Source: Topomyia yanbarensis (lineage: Eukaryota; Arthropoda; Insecta; Diptera; Culicidae). Taken from it: 64,000 bases of DNA. Under the pieces are notes generated by a model, which worked only from the letters and a program-made list of their open reading frames with translations, had not been told where the DNA came from and ran no database searches. Shown one piece after another: positions 20,461 through 32,100 of this stretch (positions are counted from its first letter, which is position 1; every line of letters begins with the position of its first letter). A program made the translations under genes and the position numbers. The stretch is taken from NCBI RefSeq assembly GCF_030247195.1, contig NC_080670.1, forward strand, positions 31,234,497 to 31,298,496. The letters are read 5' to 3'.

Positions 20461-21357
20461 TATGAGGATGGTCCTCAGCAACTATCCTTCCAAATCAAAG
20501 ACTCCTGCTAGCAATGGCTTCGTTCAGAGGCTGCTGCTGTACATTTGTACACCGGCGAACGACGGCACCGTTGTCGGATATGTAGCAGAGAATTTTTCAC
20601 TTCTGAGCAATTGGATCAGCACCGGCTTGCCCATAAAGATCAGGCTTACATTTGCGATATCTGCAGTAGGAAGTTTACCGAAAACAGTAGTCTCACGCGA
20701 CACAGACTTATCCATGCAGGTGAGAGATCGCACAAGTGCGATATTTGTGGCAAAGAATTCATAACTAGTGCTGAACTCACTCGTCACAAGCGCATGCATA
20801 CTGGCGAGCGTCCATATAAGTATGATATCTGTGGCAAAGGCTACGTAGAAAGCAGCAGTTTGAAACGTCACCAGCGTGTTCACATCGATATGAATCTTGC
20901 GGATCAAATATTTAGTTGCGACATCTGTGGTAGAAAGTGTCTTGAATCTAAAGAACTTACGCAGCACAAACTTATCCACAGCAAAGATCGAGAATTCAGA
21001 TGTGAAGTCTGTGGTGGCGGGTTTAAAAAATATTCTCACATGACTCGGCACATGCAAATCCATACAGACGAACGCCCGTACAAATGTGACCTCTGCGGGC
21101 AGGAGTTTCTTCGAAGAGCACATTTGACCCAGCATAATCGCAGGCATGTTGGCGAACGACCCCATGGCTGTGAATAGTGTGGAAAAAGATTCGTTGAACG
21201 TAGTCATTTGATGGGACACAAGAAGCTGCACGAAAGGTCAAGAAATGGTAGCAGGCGAAAAGGAAAAATTAAGGATTCTACCGTGACCGAAAGCATCCAC
21301 GCGGTCACTGGAGGCGGTAATGGGAAAATAGAAGAGGAAAAGCAAGTTCTAACATAA
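20461..21357 (+). pseudogene. C2H2 zinc-finger protein pseudogene
   Basis: The frame beginning YEDGPQQLSF at 20461 runs through about eight tandem C2H2 fingers with TGERP-type linkers (CRICSREFF, CDICSRKFT, CDICGKEF, CDICGRKC, CEVCGGGF, CDLCGQEF and others) to a TAA at 21357. A TAG lies at 20509, before the first finger. A second TAG lies just after HGCE at 21175, in the last finger, which continues in frame as CGKRFVERSHLMGHKKLH. One finger has lost a zinc ligand (PYKYDICGK, Tyr for Cys). Two nonsense codons in an otherwise colinear frame indicate a pseudogene. It has no introns, so it may be a retrocopy. Confidence 0.85.
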
Positions 21358-21440
21358 ATTATCTGATTGAAAGCAATGTAAATAGAAGTCTTGTTTATTA
21401 TCAAAATGTATTTAGTAACTTTCTATATGTAGGAGCTGTT

Positions 21441-22275
21441 CTAGTTCAAGCCCCACACACATAGCACACCATCCTGGCGACCAGATGCGCCCATCTCGGC
21501 CTGCCACTGGTCTATAAAAATACATGTGATAGGACCGCAATGGCCGTTTAGAGTGAACTGCAATAGGTGGCTATCGAGTCGGAACACTTTAACAGTGTGG
21601 CCCTGGCTGCCAGTCATGACTGTACCGCCCGCCACTTCCAAACATGTCACCGGTAACCCTGCTGGTGATACTCCACAATACATCGAAGCTCCTCCTCGGA
21701 TGCGTTATGTTGAGCTTGCAACGCTGTGGACGGATTGCTGAAATAAACTAATGCTTCCTGCCAAACCGGTGCGTACGTGGGCTAAAAAAGAATAAGAATT
21801 AAGGCACTTGATGACATACTTATTGCAGACTGAAAATTAAATGACTTAGAATACACAGTATTTTAAAATAACAAGTAAAATCTGTCTGTTCTGCGCCCTA
21901 GATGAGCTTAAAAAATTGCTTAAAACATAGAACTTACTTCGCCCATATGCAGACGTTAATCCCCAATCGATCTGACAACCTTGCGTGTACGATTCCAGTC
22001 TCAGAGAATCGATTCGTCCACTCAATCGTGCGACTATCACTTTGTCACCGGCGAGCTTTATGTTAATTACCCCATTGTTGTGGGTGTTTTCGGCTTCATA
22101 TATACCCTGCAATGAAACGTCCGTCAATAGTTGCGATAAAAACGACTCCATACAATTTACCTTAAAGTTACCAGTCGTTCCCTCTCAGAACTCCAACCGC
22201 CCATCTGCACACCCAATCTCTATGAGATTATCAAAAAAGTCCAGACACCAGATCGGCGAAGTCTGGTAACATTTC
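21441..22275 (-). pseudogene. Unprocessed pseudogene fragment of SCAP (WD40 region)
   Basis: Minus-strand blocks in order are SPIWCLDFFDNLIEIG then CADGRLEF (22265-22190), DKVIVARLSGRIDSLRLE (about 22070-22000), a YAPVWQEALVYFS block (from 21783), and VTGSQ.HTVKVFRL-type sequence with FTLNGHCGPITCIFIDQ and QDGVLCVWGLN (21650-21441). These match, in the same order, the C-terminal WD repeats of SCAP, the SREBP cleavage-activating protein of the ER. A TGA replaces the Trp of the LE(V/F)W repeat end, and the frame shifts before the last block. Splice-like junctions remain at AAG|GTAAAT (22159), GCAG|GGTAT (22107), GAA|GTAAGT (21934) and a TTTTTTAG acceptor near 21785, so this is a genomic duplicate and not a retrocopy. 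The N-terminal membrane domain is missing. Confidence 0.75.
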
Positions 22276-22368
22276 TTCCGCGCTGAACCTCCTCCTCCAG
22301 GTGGCTGAAAACATTCGCCAGCACTCATCTGCTGCCGGGGTGGGATGAAACCGTATGATTGGACTTAC

Positions 22369-22711
22369 TCTCCACCGCTGTTACATCATAGCCCTTGGTC
22401 GAACTATTCCACAAAAACCGAATTCGCAGATCCGCACAAATACCTTTTGGGCATACACGATTATCATTTGTAAAATATTTCTCATACTGGACGGTAAAAT
22501 GAAACCATTCTGGGTTAATATTTTCCTGCATCTCATTCTGATGATTGTGCCTGGTGAAGTTAAACTGTAGTTTTTTCTTCAGTTTGAAAGCAAAACTGGT
22601 CGGCGAACTCTTGGGAAACGGGAGACAGCTGATGTTTTTGGATTCCTTGGCAGGATGTAAATACATAACAGATAGGTAGAGAAAACAGGAAAAAAACAAA
22701 AAAGATGTCAT
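22369..22711 (-). CDS. Short unrecognised ORF with signal peptide, possible first exon
   Basis: From an ATG at 22711 the frame encodes a hydrophobic leader (MTSFLFFSCFLYLSVMYL) and then a basic, Asn-rich chain with CPKGICADLRIRFLWN, ending at a splice-donor-like GAGA|GTAAGT at 22369/22368. Read through, the frame stops at 22325. I do not recognise the family and found no clear second exon. It lies directly upstream of the SCAP-like fragment on the same strand. It may be a real secreted protein, part of the same pseudogene, or chance. Confidence 0.35.
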
Positions 22712-22739
22712 CGATGTTTGAAGAGCACTTTTCACTTTA

Positions 22740-23509
22740 GAGCAGCGTTGTCAGATGGTTTTGTATAATAAGTTTGTTCTAGTCTTTACACAGAAGTTGC
22801 TCCGGAGCAAACAGAAGCGAAAAAACTTGCTTTTTACTCCAGCTTGCTAACGGAAGAAGAAAAAAGAGAATAGAACATAGGAACGATTTTCTCTCTGTTT
22901 GCTCCGGAGTACTTCCACTTTCTACTGGTACTGGAACAAATCTAATATCGGTATAGTTCTAAATAAAAAAATAGGTATTTATCGGTGTGAAGATGTATGC
23001 TAACCAAAAGTTACCTGCAAATTATTGGTTTTAAATAATAGATCATTCTAATGTTATGTAATCAAACCTACCGAGCTCAATCGATTTCAGAATCGGTTGT
23101 TGAGCTTCATTTGAAATTTTGATAGTAACCTGGCAGATTGCTGAATCAATTTCCGGATGATTTTATGTGGAAATGTGTAGACATTTTCTAAAAAGGCCCA
23201 TACGTAATATTAATTGATCGTATTATATGAAAATCGTTATTTTTTGGCAAAAAAAAATAAATCGGTATTTTAGTAATTTTATTGGTATTGAAATTAAAAA
23301 TCGGTTTAGATATCGATGAATCGGTATATTCTGCAACACTGTTTTGGGATACAGCTACGTCAAAACAATGTTTTTGATAAATTGGAATGAACTCTTGAAG
23401 TTCATACCCAGTAAACAAAACGGCGAATAGCCAGATTAAAATAGATGCCGGCGAGCGGTAGGCTACTGGAACTTTGTTATAAGCTACCCGCCGTAACTTT
23501 ATTTCATAT
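22740..23509. other. Intergenic, nothing recognised
   Basis: AT-rich sequence with no open frame of note and no clear inverted ends, although 'tgctccggag' blocks near 22800 and 22910 suggest a decayed short element. Confidence 0.4.
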
Positions 23510-23727
23510 TCCCCACACGAAGTTCATCCAAATGGTGTAAAAGTATGGAGAAGCGAGGTAAAATAGGACAGGGGAATACAGAGTAAAATGGGCAGTTCGA
23601 AGAATTTTTGATTTTTTCAATAGTTAGAGACACCAAATTAACGTGACAGTATTCAGAATCGATCCAGCGATGAAAACGGAAGCTGTTCCGCATATAAATT
23701 TTTTTGACGAGAAAGGTCTATTACAAG
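23510..23727 (+). repeat. Dispersed repeat, copy 2 (partner at 2027-2236)
   Basis: Same orientation and block order as 2027-2236. Class unknown. Confidence 0.75.
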
Positions 23728-23837
23728 TGAAATAGAAACGAAATAATGTTAACTTGTAGGAAAATTATATCTCTCTAGAACCGGATTGTCCGTTTTTATT
23801 TCGTTTCCGGGCGAGATCATAATCTCGGAAATATTGC

Positions 23838-24046
23838 GCACTTCCCACCAACCTGGACTTCGTACTTTTAAAGTGCGAGTGATCAAACTGCTACTGAAAA
23901 CTGCGAGCTGTTAAAACACATGTATTTCAAGTGATAGAGATGGTACTTTCATAGACAGACCAATCGAACTAACCAGTCTATGAGAAGAATTTAATAGAAG
24001 AATAGTAAGTGCGCAGTGCTGTTAGAATCCAGTTTTTAGTGCCACA
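23838..24046 (-). repeat. Dispersed repeat, inverted partner of 61739-61955
   Basis: The reverse complement matches 61739-61955 closely, from 'tgtggcactaaaaactggat' to 'ttggtgggaagtgcgcaat'. The copies are 38 kb apart in opposite orientation. Confidence 0.85.
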
Positions 24047-24183
24047 AACAATATCCCGTTGAACTAAATTCAACAGGCACAATTAAAATAACACATAAGC
24101 TTGCTATTATCGGTAACTGCTTTGGAAAAGTTCAAAAACAACGTGCAGGTCTATTTCAGAGTGATTTTGTTCATGATACGAAT

Positions 24184-25241
24184 CAGGCCCGTGCACAGGG
24201 GCGGGTTTTGGGGGTTCAAACCCCTCCCAGCAGTGTTCTGAAATATTTTTAAAAATTTATTAACATCCTATTCAGGAAAAAATATACAGCAAACCGTTTT
24301 GACACATAAAATGTCATTTGAGTTCAGTCACTCTAGAAACAAGTCGATAAAGAAACCAAGCACCAAAACTTGCGACGGTCGCTGTAAAAGGATGCATGTC
24401 AAGTTGGACGGCTTTTCTGACGGATCGGTTACCATTTCGACAAGCTTCGATATTAGCAACAGTTGTGAGTAGACCGCAGATGTCGGTCAGCGGGCTAGCA
24501 ACGGCAACTAAGGAGGAAAAACACGAAGTTGGAGAAAATCAGGATATCGTTGTTTGGAGAAATTTCACCGCTGATCATCACTCTGTCGGAGTGGCAACTA
24601 AATGGATTGCGAAAATGGGCATCGGTATCGGGTGAAATACCGCCGGCGAGGAACTCTCAGCACCAGCTAGCAGATAAATAGGAACGAGCAGCGCAAAGAA
24701 AGATATGAAACCCGGCAATGGTGGTTGTAAAGAGATGTAAATCCTTATGGTCGACACCTCCGGATGAGTTCGTCTCTCAACAGCTAACGATACTTGCAGC
24801 ACACCTGAGCAGGTCAGATATATCGCGAAGGATGGACAGCAAGCAAGGAAACGCGGCTATTGATAAAAAAAACATGAACGATTAACAAAAAACAAAAAGA
24901 GCAAGAGCACAATTCCTACTAAAGTAGTACTGTGGAAACCCCGGATGGATGAGGATTGCGAGATACAAGAGGTTTAGGTTTAGTCGGTAGGCCCAACTAC
25001 TACAAACCAATCCGAATCCACCACAAACCAGCAGACATCTGGGGTCTGTTGGTGACTCCTTCTTGATAATGAACATGTACCCAATCTGTTGAGCTGAATC
25101 GATTGGTACACAAGACTCGGTCTCCCAGGTTTCGGAAAAAATATTGAGGGTTTGAGTTTGAGGGTTTCTGTACCTTTCTTTTAAAATAAATGTTAAAAAA
25201 TTCAAAACCCTCCCCTTGAGAATTTTATGCGTACGGGCCTG
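24184..25241. mobile_element. 1.06 kb hAT-like non-autonomous element
   Basis: The left end CAGGCCCGTGCAC pairs with the reverse complement of the right end (CAGGCCCGTACGC). The flanks carry an 8-bp duplication with one mismatch: ATACGAAT at 24176-24183 and ATACAAAT at 25242-25249. No transposase motif is visible inside. Confidence 0.75.
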
Positions 25242-26161
25242 ATACAAATCCAGTTAATTTAAAATTCAAACTAAATTTAGAGTGGATTTCCCCTTGCTAT
25301 CAGTCCTATGTTCAGACCATTTCAGCATCGATTTCTGATTATTTTCAAATGTCACTTGAATGCGGTCGACCGCAGACTTCTTGTTAAACGACGAAATGCT
25401 GGATTAGCCACAAACGAGAAAACTTGACTTTGGGAACCCACCTTTCATCTGATAAATCCCACGACGAGGAAATTTCTTCAAAACACGATCACTTCCAGCA
25501 AACAAGGGTAGGTGATCTTTTATTTATCGTATTAGTTATTAAATTCATTTCATTCAATCTATATTGTTTCCCTGAAGATACATAGCAACTAAATTGGTGT
25601 GAAAATGGAAAATACTAGTGTTGATCAAAGCGAGATCTGGAAACGTACACCTTTTTTTTATCTAATCATTTGAGCCAATCCGTTGAACGAAGACTAAATA
25701 ATATATTCAAATAGGAAGCATAAATAGCGGGACCGAAATGAATTTGGAAGCAACTCCCAGAATTACGTTGATAAGATAGTGACGGTTCGTTGATGTGATC
25801 GAAATGACTAACGAACGTTCGACTGTACGCTGGAAACTCCGTCAACCGATAATAATAGCAAGATCATCGATCGTAATCGATGAGCATCGCTTCGACGAAC
25901 AATACCGACGGCGAAGACGGCAGTCGTGTGCAGTAGCTTAGAAGAATCGGACGCTTCGCTCTGCTGTAGCGCGCGATCGTGATCGTGAACCACCGTGTGA
26001 ACCAGCTCCGTTCTTGTTTATACGCGATCGTTTGTGTTTATATGTACAGTGGATGCAAATGTATGCAGGAGAGTCGCAAGTGAATCGTAAAATTAAAGTG
26101 TGACTTTTTTTTCGGTGCCATAGTTTCGTAATTGATAAACCGGTGATAGTACGGCATTAGG

Positions 26162-29100
26162 ATGGTTCCTTTTTCCGTTCGACTTTGGATAGCCGGTTTG
26201 CTGTTAATGCTCGAGCTAGGGCAGAGTGATGCAGCACTGAAAGGTGATCAATTCAGCCGATTTGTCAAGGTCAGGGCGTAACTCTCTGGCAAACTTGCAA
26301 CTAAATAGAGATCTGTTCAATTGATGGAATTATCGAGAGGTTTTGAGCTGTTTAATGATTGATTCTAGGTGTTTTCCAGTTCCCAGATAACTGGAAGTAC
26401 TTCGGAGTAAGGTTATAATTGTATTCTTATAGATCTTTTATTGCCTTCGACAGCAAACAGGAGTGAACAGAAGGGATGAAGGGATTGTTTTGTTCTGAGA
26501 AGTTAGAAGCTCAAATAAGTGCTCCTGCTGCAATTTTTCTGATGAAAGAAAAAATTGAATATTATCGAACGAGTTTTTAACCTAGCGGCAAGCAATCGAA
26601 TATTAATTAAGTTGTGACTGTCACAGACTAAATTAATTCAATCACCAGTCTCTCAAAGATTAAATTTCCGTATACAAATCATAATCCCATTCGAAAAACT
26701 GCTTACTGGCGTATTTGCTTTTGGTACTGTAAAACTTTGTGTGTTGATATTTTCAACAGTTTCAAAGTAATACAGTATGTAAAAAAATTAAAGACACCCC
26801 AACTCTTTTCTTTTTTGACTTATTAAAAACTTTTGTATGATACAGAAAAGACATTGTTTTTCAGAGGCGACGCGTCGGTACGTTCAACCTGTTCATTGAA
26901 CAGGTAAACAAAAACTGACCCGAAATTCATTTCAGTCAAAATTAAAAGCAGCAGCACTCAAATTAATTTAAATGAAAGTGCCATGGGCGACGGCTTTTTC
27001 TATCTCCTTGTTCACCGGTTCAAGTCAAATATTGAACCAGTAGATACAGAACACTAGATTAGGATTGTCGCTGGCATCAGTGGTAGGAACATCATTGTTT
27101 TGATTCCGGGATATACCTGTCAAATAGGCCAAATAAAAAAAGCAAAAAAATAATCCTCTATCGTCGTTTCATAGCGACGAATCATTTTTGTTCCTTTTAG
27201 CCAGCAACACAATGGCCATTATTGGCTGATGTATTCTCACTAATTAGAATGCACAAATTATCTAAACCTGTACTGAATTTTGATGAACTTTCATTTCCTT
27301 GTGCGGTATATACAAACTCTTTCATTTCATAACAATAACAGTCGAAAATTTACACCGAGAAAATTCGTTATATTGAATATATTGATTGCACACATATTTT
27401 TTGCAATTTGTAGTACAACATAAAAATTATCTGTCACGCATAGATACCATGTGAAAATTAATGAAATTATGATAGTATGCCACATAGAAATTTGTTCCAT
27501 AACAGATATCACATCATTTTTCTGTTTGCCTATTGTTTATTCTGCTGTAAATTTTATGCATTGGACATTTTCGTTTTTGAATGCATAAAAATTACAGTAG
27601 AATAAACGAGACTGAAATAAAAAAGGTAAACTCTGCATTTAACTAATTTGAAGTTCAACTAAACGGTTTGTGGTTACAAGCAGGCCATATTTTTCTGCGT
27701 GTACCAAAAGCGCGGACCAAAGACTTTTACTAGAGAGACTTTCGATACCTTGACGGATATATACCGAAAGCAAAACAAACATGTTCCAAGACGAAAACAA
27801 TGGGAACACCAGCGACAATCCTAATCTAGTGTTCTGTATCTACTATTGAACCAGCGTGCATTGCTATTGGCGATTTGCGGCAAAGCCAAAATTAGTCATG
27901 CGACACCTATGATTCAGCTCATGAACTGGCAAAGTGATACAGTTTGCTTTTTTCACCCGTAAGTGAGTCGTAGCTTACAACATAATCTTCATTATCTTCT
28001 CGGAAAAAGCTTACCACTGCAAAATATGAATAAACCAATAAGAAATTTAGTTTTATTTGCAATTATTCTGAAATTACAGCCATTTGCAACTATTTCACTC
28101 ATACATTTCTTCGAAATGTAATCGGGGTATTATTGTGGTTATAAAAAATCGTTTCATAAATAAAGTTCCAACTCGAAACCGAGACCCAGTCAGTACCAAT
28201 GTCAAACTCCTTCATATTTTGAACTACGTAGGAGATTCAGTGAAGACTATCGGAGAGAAGGATCGGCTGTGCATGATACAAAGCTGACACTTTCCTATTA
28301 GCCGGATATATTCTTTCCTCGCCTGATCTGGAGAGTTTTATGAATTTACACCATCTCATGAAGGTTTAGCTTAACTTAGGACGAACGGGAAATACTGTTG
28401 CGGCGGCTACGGTGCTCAACAAATTACATTTCGAAACAGCGCGCATATAGCTCTGCGAATAATATTAGAAACCACTATGTTTTACACTCTTTTCGCAAGA
28501 TGTTTACTCATCATCTTATAAAATGATGGTTTTCCTTCATTTTCATAAACAATTATCAACAAATTGATCGGTAATTTGGTGTTTAAAAGTCATTTTTTAC
28601 CAATGTTTACAGAAAATATATGCACTATGACAGAACAGAATCAAATCAGTAACACTTTCCTTCCAGCGCTATCTGCGAGCGGTTTCAACATAGAATCGCC
28701 AATAGCGTCCATATGGGCGTTAGAGTTGTGCGCAAGCGAGAGCGATTTATAATTTTTGAGCGCGTGGTGCCGTATGTTCATAACAGTCGGTCGAACGCTT
28801 TCTTGGTCTTTCTTGGTACTGAGAGTGGAAAAGGACATAAACTCAAACCAGGGATTGTTCGAATGATCTCGTGTTCTATTGGTATAATGAACGGGTTGAT
28901 GTTAAATATCTTATGCCTACGATATTTCAGAAGAAAAATATTTTTTTCTAGATTCAATGAATTGCATGAGGAAGATTCAAAGTTATATCCCATTTGAAAT
29001 AGTTGAGGGAAGGCTTTAAACCGGTTGACAAATATTTCAATCTCTATTACATATACAGAAGGACGAATATTTCTTTGTGTATAGAACACAAGATTCTACA

Positions 29101-32100
29101 TTTCAAGTTAATTCATATCATACCATGATTTATAACTGCTCACGAAATTCATCGTTGTTTCGTTTTCTACCATGAATTTCGTGCAATGTACATAAAATAT
29201 TTAAAATTACGAACATTTTCGTCCATCAAGTCGCCATGTTTTCAGTTAGTTCACAAAATTAAAGCATCTAATCTATTTTTAGCAGATATACGAATAAATT
29301 CGTTCAGTGACATGAATTTTTGGTTCATATTTATGTTGAGGATTCTTCAGAAAAAAATTGTTCGATATTATAAAGACATTCGTGTATTTTATGGAATTCG
29401 TTTGAATTATGTAACAGATTCGTAATAAGCGTTCGAAAGTCTTTTCGTGTTTTTTTACGAAAAACTCTTAATGAAAACAAAAACGTTTCTGTAGAACTAC
29501 GAATGATTCATCATATGCACGAAAAATTCATATATTTTACAAAAGTTTTCTGTACGAAACCTATTCGTAGCAGATTTTCAAATATATTCAATCAGTGTAC
29601 TTTTTGCTCTTTTAAACATTCTACCAGACGTTTGTAAGAGAATTCACCGGTGGGTTTTGACAACAAATTTGTTTTGCTCAGCTCTTGCGAACAGAAAACC
29701 CGTCGACGAACATCTTTCATTGGTCCTATTCTTTAGATGTTGGATGGAATCGACGATTTTGTCGGAAGTCGAACCCACCCGAGTAACGTCAGAAGAGATA
29801 AACAATAAATACTCAGCTGATCTAAAAACGTCTCATGGAGTCGAATTAGAGATGATTGTGACGTTTTGAGGGCCTTTGTGGTACATTGAACAGGTTAACG
29901 GTGAAACCACGCGTCGCCGCGGATGATTTGTGCATTGTTCTAATTTCACTTAGTAAAAAAATTACAAAGCTTTTTTCGTCTTCTCCTTCAGTGGGGGTAA
30001 GATTTAGAAAAATTGTATAAAAATAATAAAAAAAATTTGCACCCTCAACTATTCTCATGTTTAATATTTCCTGTGGACTCCTTTGACCAGGATCACAGAT
30101 TTGCACTGATCCGGCATGGATTCCAGAAGTTTTTGGAAGACAGTTGGTTCGATTTTCTTCCATTCGTCTAAGATGACCCGTTTCAACTCCCTCAAGTTTG
30201 TTGGGTTTTGTTCACGTTCTTTTTTCTTGAGAATGGCCCAGAGATGCTCGATAGGATTAAAATCGGAAGATTGAGCAACCCAATCTAAGATCTTAACCTT
30301 CTTATTTTTGAGCCATTGTGACGCTACTTTCGCTGTATGCTTAGGGTTTCCGTCTTGCTGAAAGATAAAGTTCCGCGAAAGTTTCGCCTTTCGGGCACTA
30401 GCGTGGAGGTTTCACTCCAGAATATCCAAGTAAACCTCTTTGCTAATATTTTTTTCTATAAATTCCAACGTTCCACAGCCGTTCCGAGACATTGAGCCCC
30501 ATACCATTACTCATCCTAGAGAAAAACTTAAATTAGGATCCATTCCTTTTAGAAATTTTGAGGTAAAAAGTATACCTCATCCGTGCTAATTTTAACACTT
30601 TTAACTTTAGTGCTCGAGATGGACGTCCGTTCTCTGTGGCTTAGGCTTCTCGTTTGAAGCAGTTACTAATGTCGTTTTTGCTTCCCGGTCAGCGTGGCAA
30701 GCAGAAAGTTAGCAAAAGTGGAGCAAAGCGAAATTGATGCTGGCAGAGTTTCTGCGAGCATTTTGTGCGAGAATTCTGGCAACGAATTCGCTCAAATGCA
30801 ACAACCGTTTCTGACAGAAGCGGTTAAACCAACCGATGCTGCTCACTTTTATCCAGAATCCAGCCAGAAATGTACGGCCAAGATCTCTGCACGCTTCCTG
30901 CCCTATCTTTGTCAGATGTTTTGCTCGATTCGTGCTAAATTCTACCAGGTAGGAATTGCCATGCCAGGATCTTTGTACAGTTTATGTCCGAGTTATGGCA
31001 GGGTTTTGCTCGGTTCATGTCAAAATTTGCCAGAAAACGCGAGCGAAACCGAGTTCGCCCTAGCTCAACTAACCCGACAGGATACACGCAGAAATCTGAC
31101 AGGGCTGCCAAACCAAGACTTACAGAAATCTAGCAGAACGGTCTCTGCCAAAAAAAAAATTTGCTCACTGAGTTGAAGCGAACCTGAGTCAGTTTCTAAC
31201 CCCAACTGCTGTCAAAATGTATGAACTGACAGCGGTTGGGGTTAGAACCTGACTCAGTTTCGGGTTCAAGCGAAAACGCCATAACTGTTCTTAATTTAAA
31301 GTACATGTCCTTAATTTCGACGATTTTGGGAAACGTCCTTTATGTTACCTCAAATGTTCTTCATTTTGGTCCCAACCTTTCAACTTTTGAAGTAGAATAC
31401 TTCTAACGTTTCAATATGGGGTCCCGTTTCAAAAATTTCAGTTGAGAAATTTTCCCAGGTTTGAAATGCGAATACCTTTCGTTCTACTGGACGAAATCAC
31501 AATATTTTTGCACCATCTGATCGGAAATTTGTGCACGTATTTCGAATTAAATTTCGGAATTAGTGCGACTACTATAAATAAACCAAAACAAGGATTTTTA
31601 GAATTCGGAAACAGCGAGGGAAATGCGCAATTTGCCAGCATATCCCACGCAGAGTCGTCAAAAAGGAGCATGTAAGCGTTTCATTACATACGGGAATGTT
31701 ATATATATACAGGTCACGCGAGCTTGTTTTGTATCAGTGGGTGCTCGCTTACCACACGAGCAACATGCTCGTCCGGACGGTACAATGAGCGGTATCATGT
31801 TTGCGTTCCCGTACCAAGCGTCATCGCAAGGTTCTTCGTGATAAAATCCAGGGAATCACCAAATCCGTCATTCGGCGTCTGGCTCGTCGTGGTGGTGTAA
31901 AATGCATCTCCGATTTAATCTACGAATGCTGATGGTGTGCAGGAAAATGTCATCCGAGATGCCGTGACCTACACTGAACACGCCAAGTCTAAATTATGAT
32001 TTATTTCGGTACGCAAATTGCAAATATGGTCAGAAACAAACTGGAGTGGAAAACATTTTTACTAGGCGCATTGAAAAAAGGTTTCAATTCTCAAACATTT

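Noticed and set aside
30694..31176. 160-codon ORF on the plus strand
   Set aside because: No start context, splice signals or family motif. The sequence reads like low-complexity repeat DNA with recurring 'tctgcc/ttgctcg' words.
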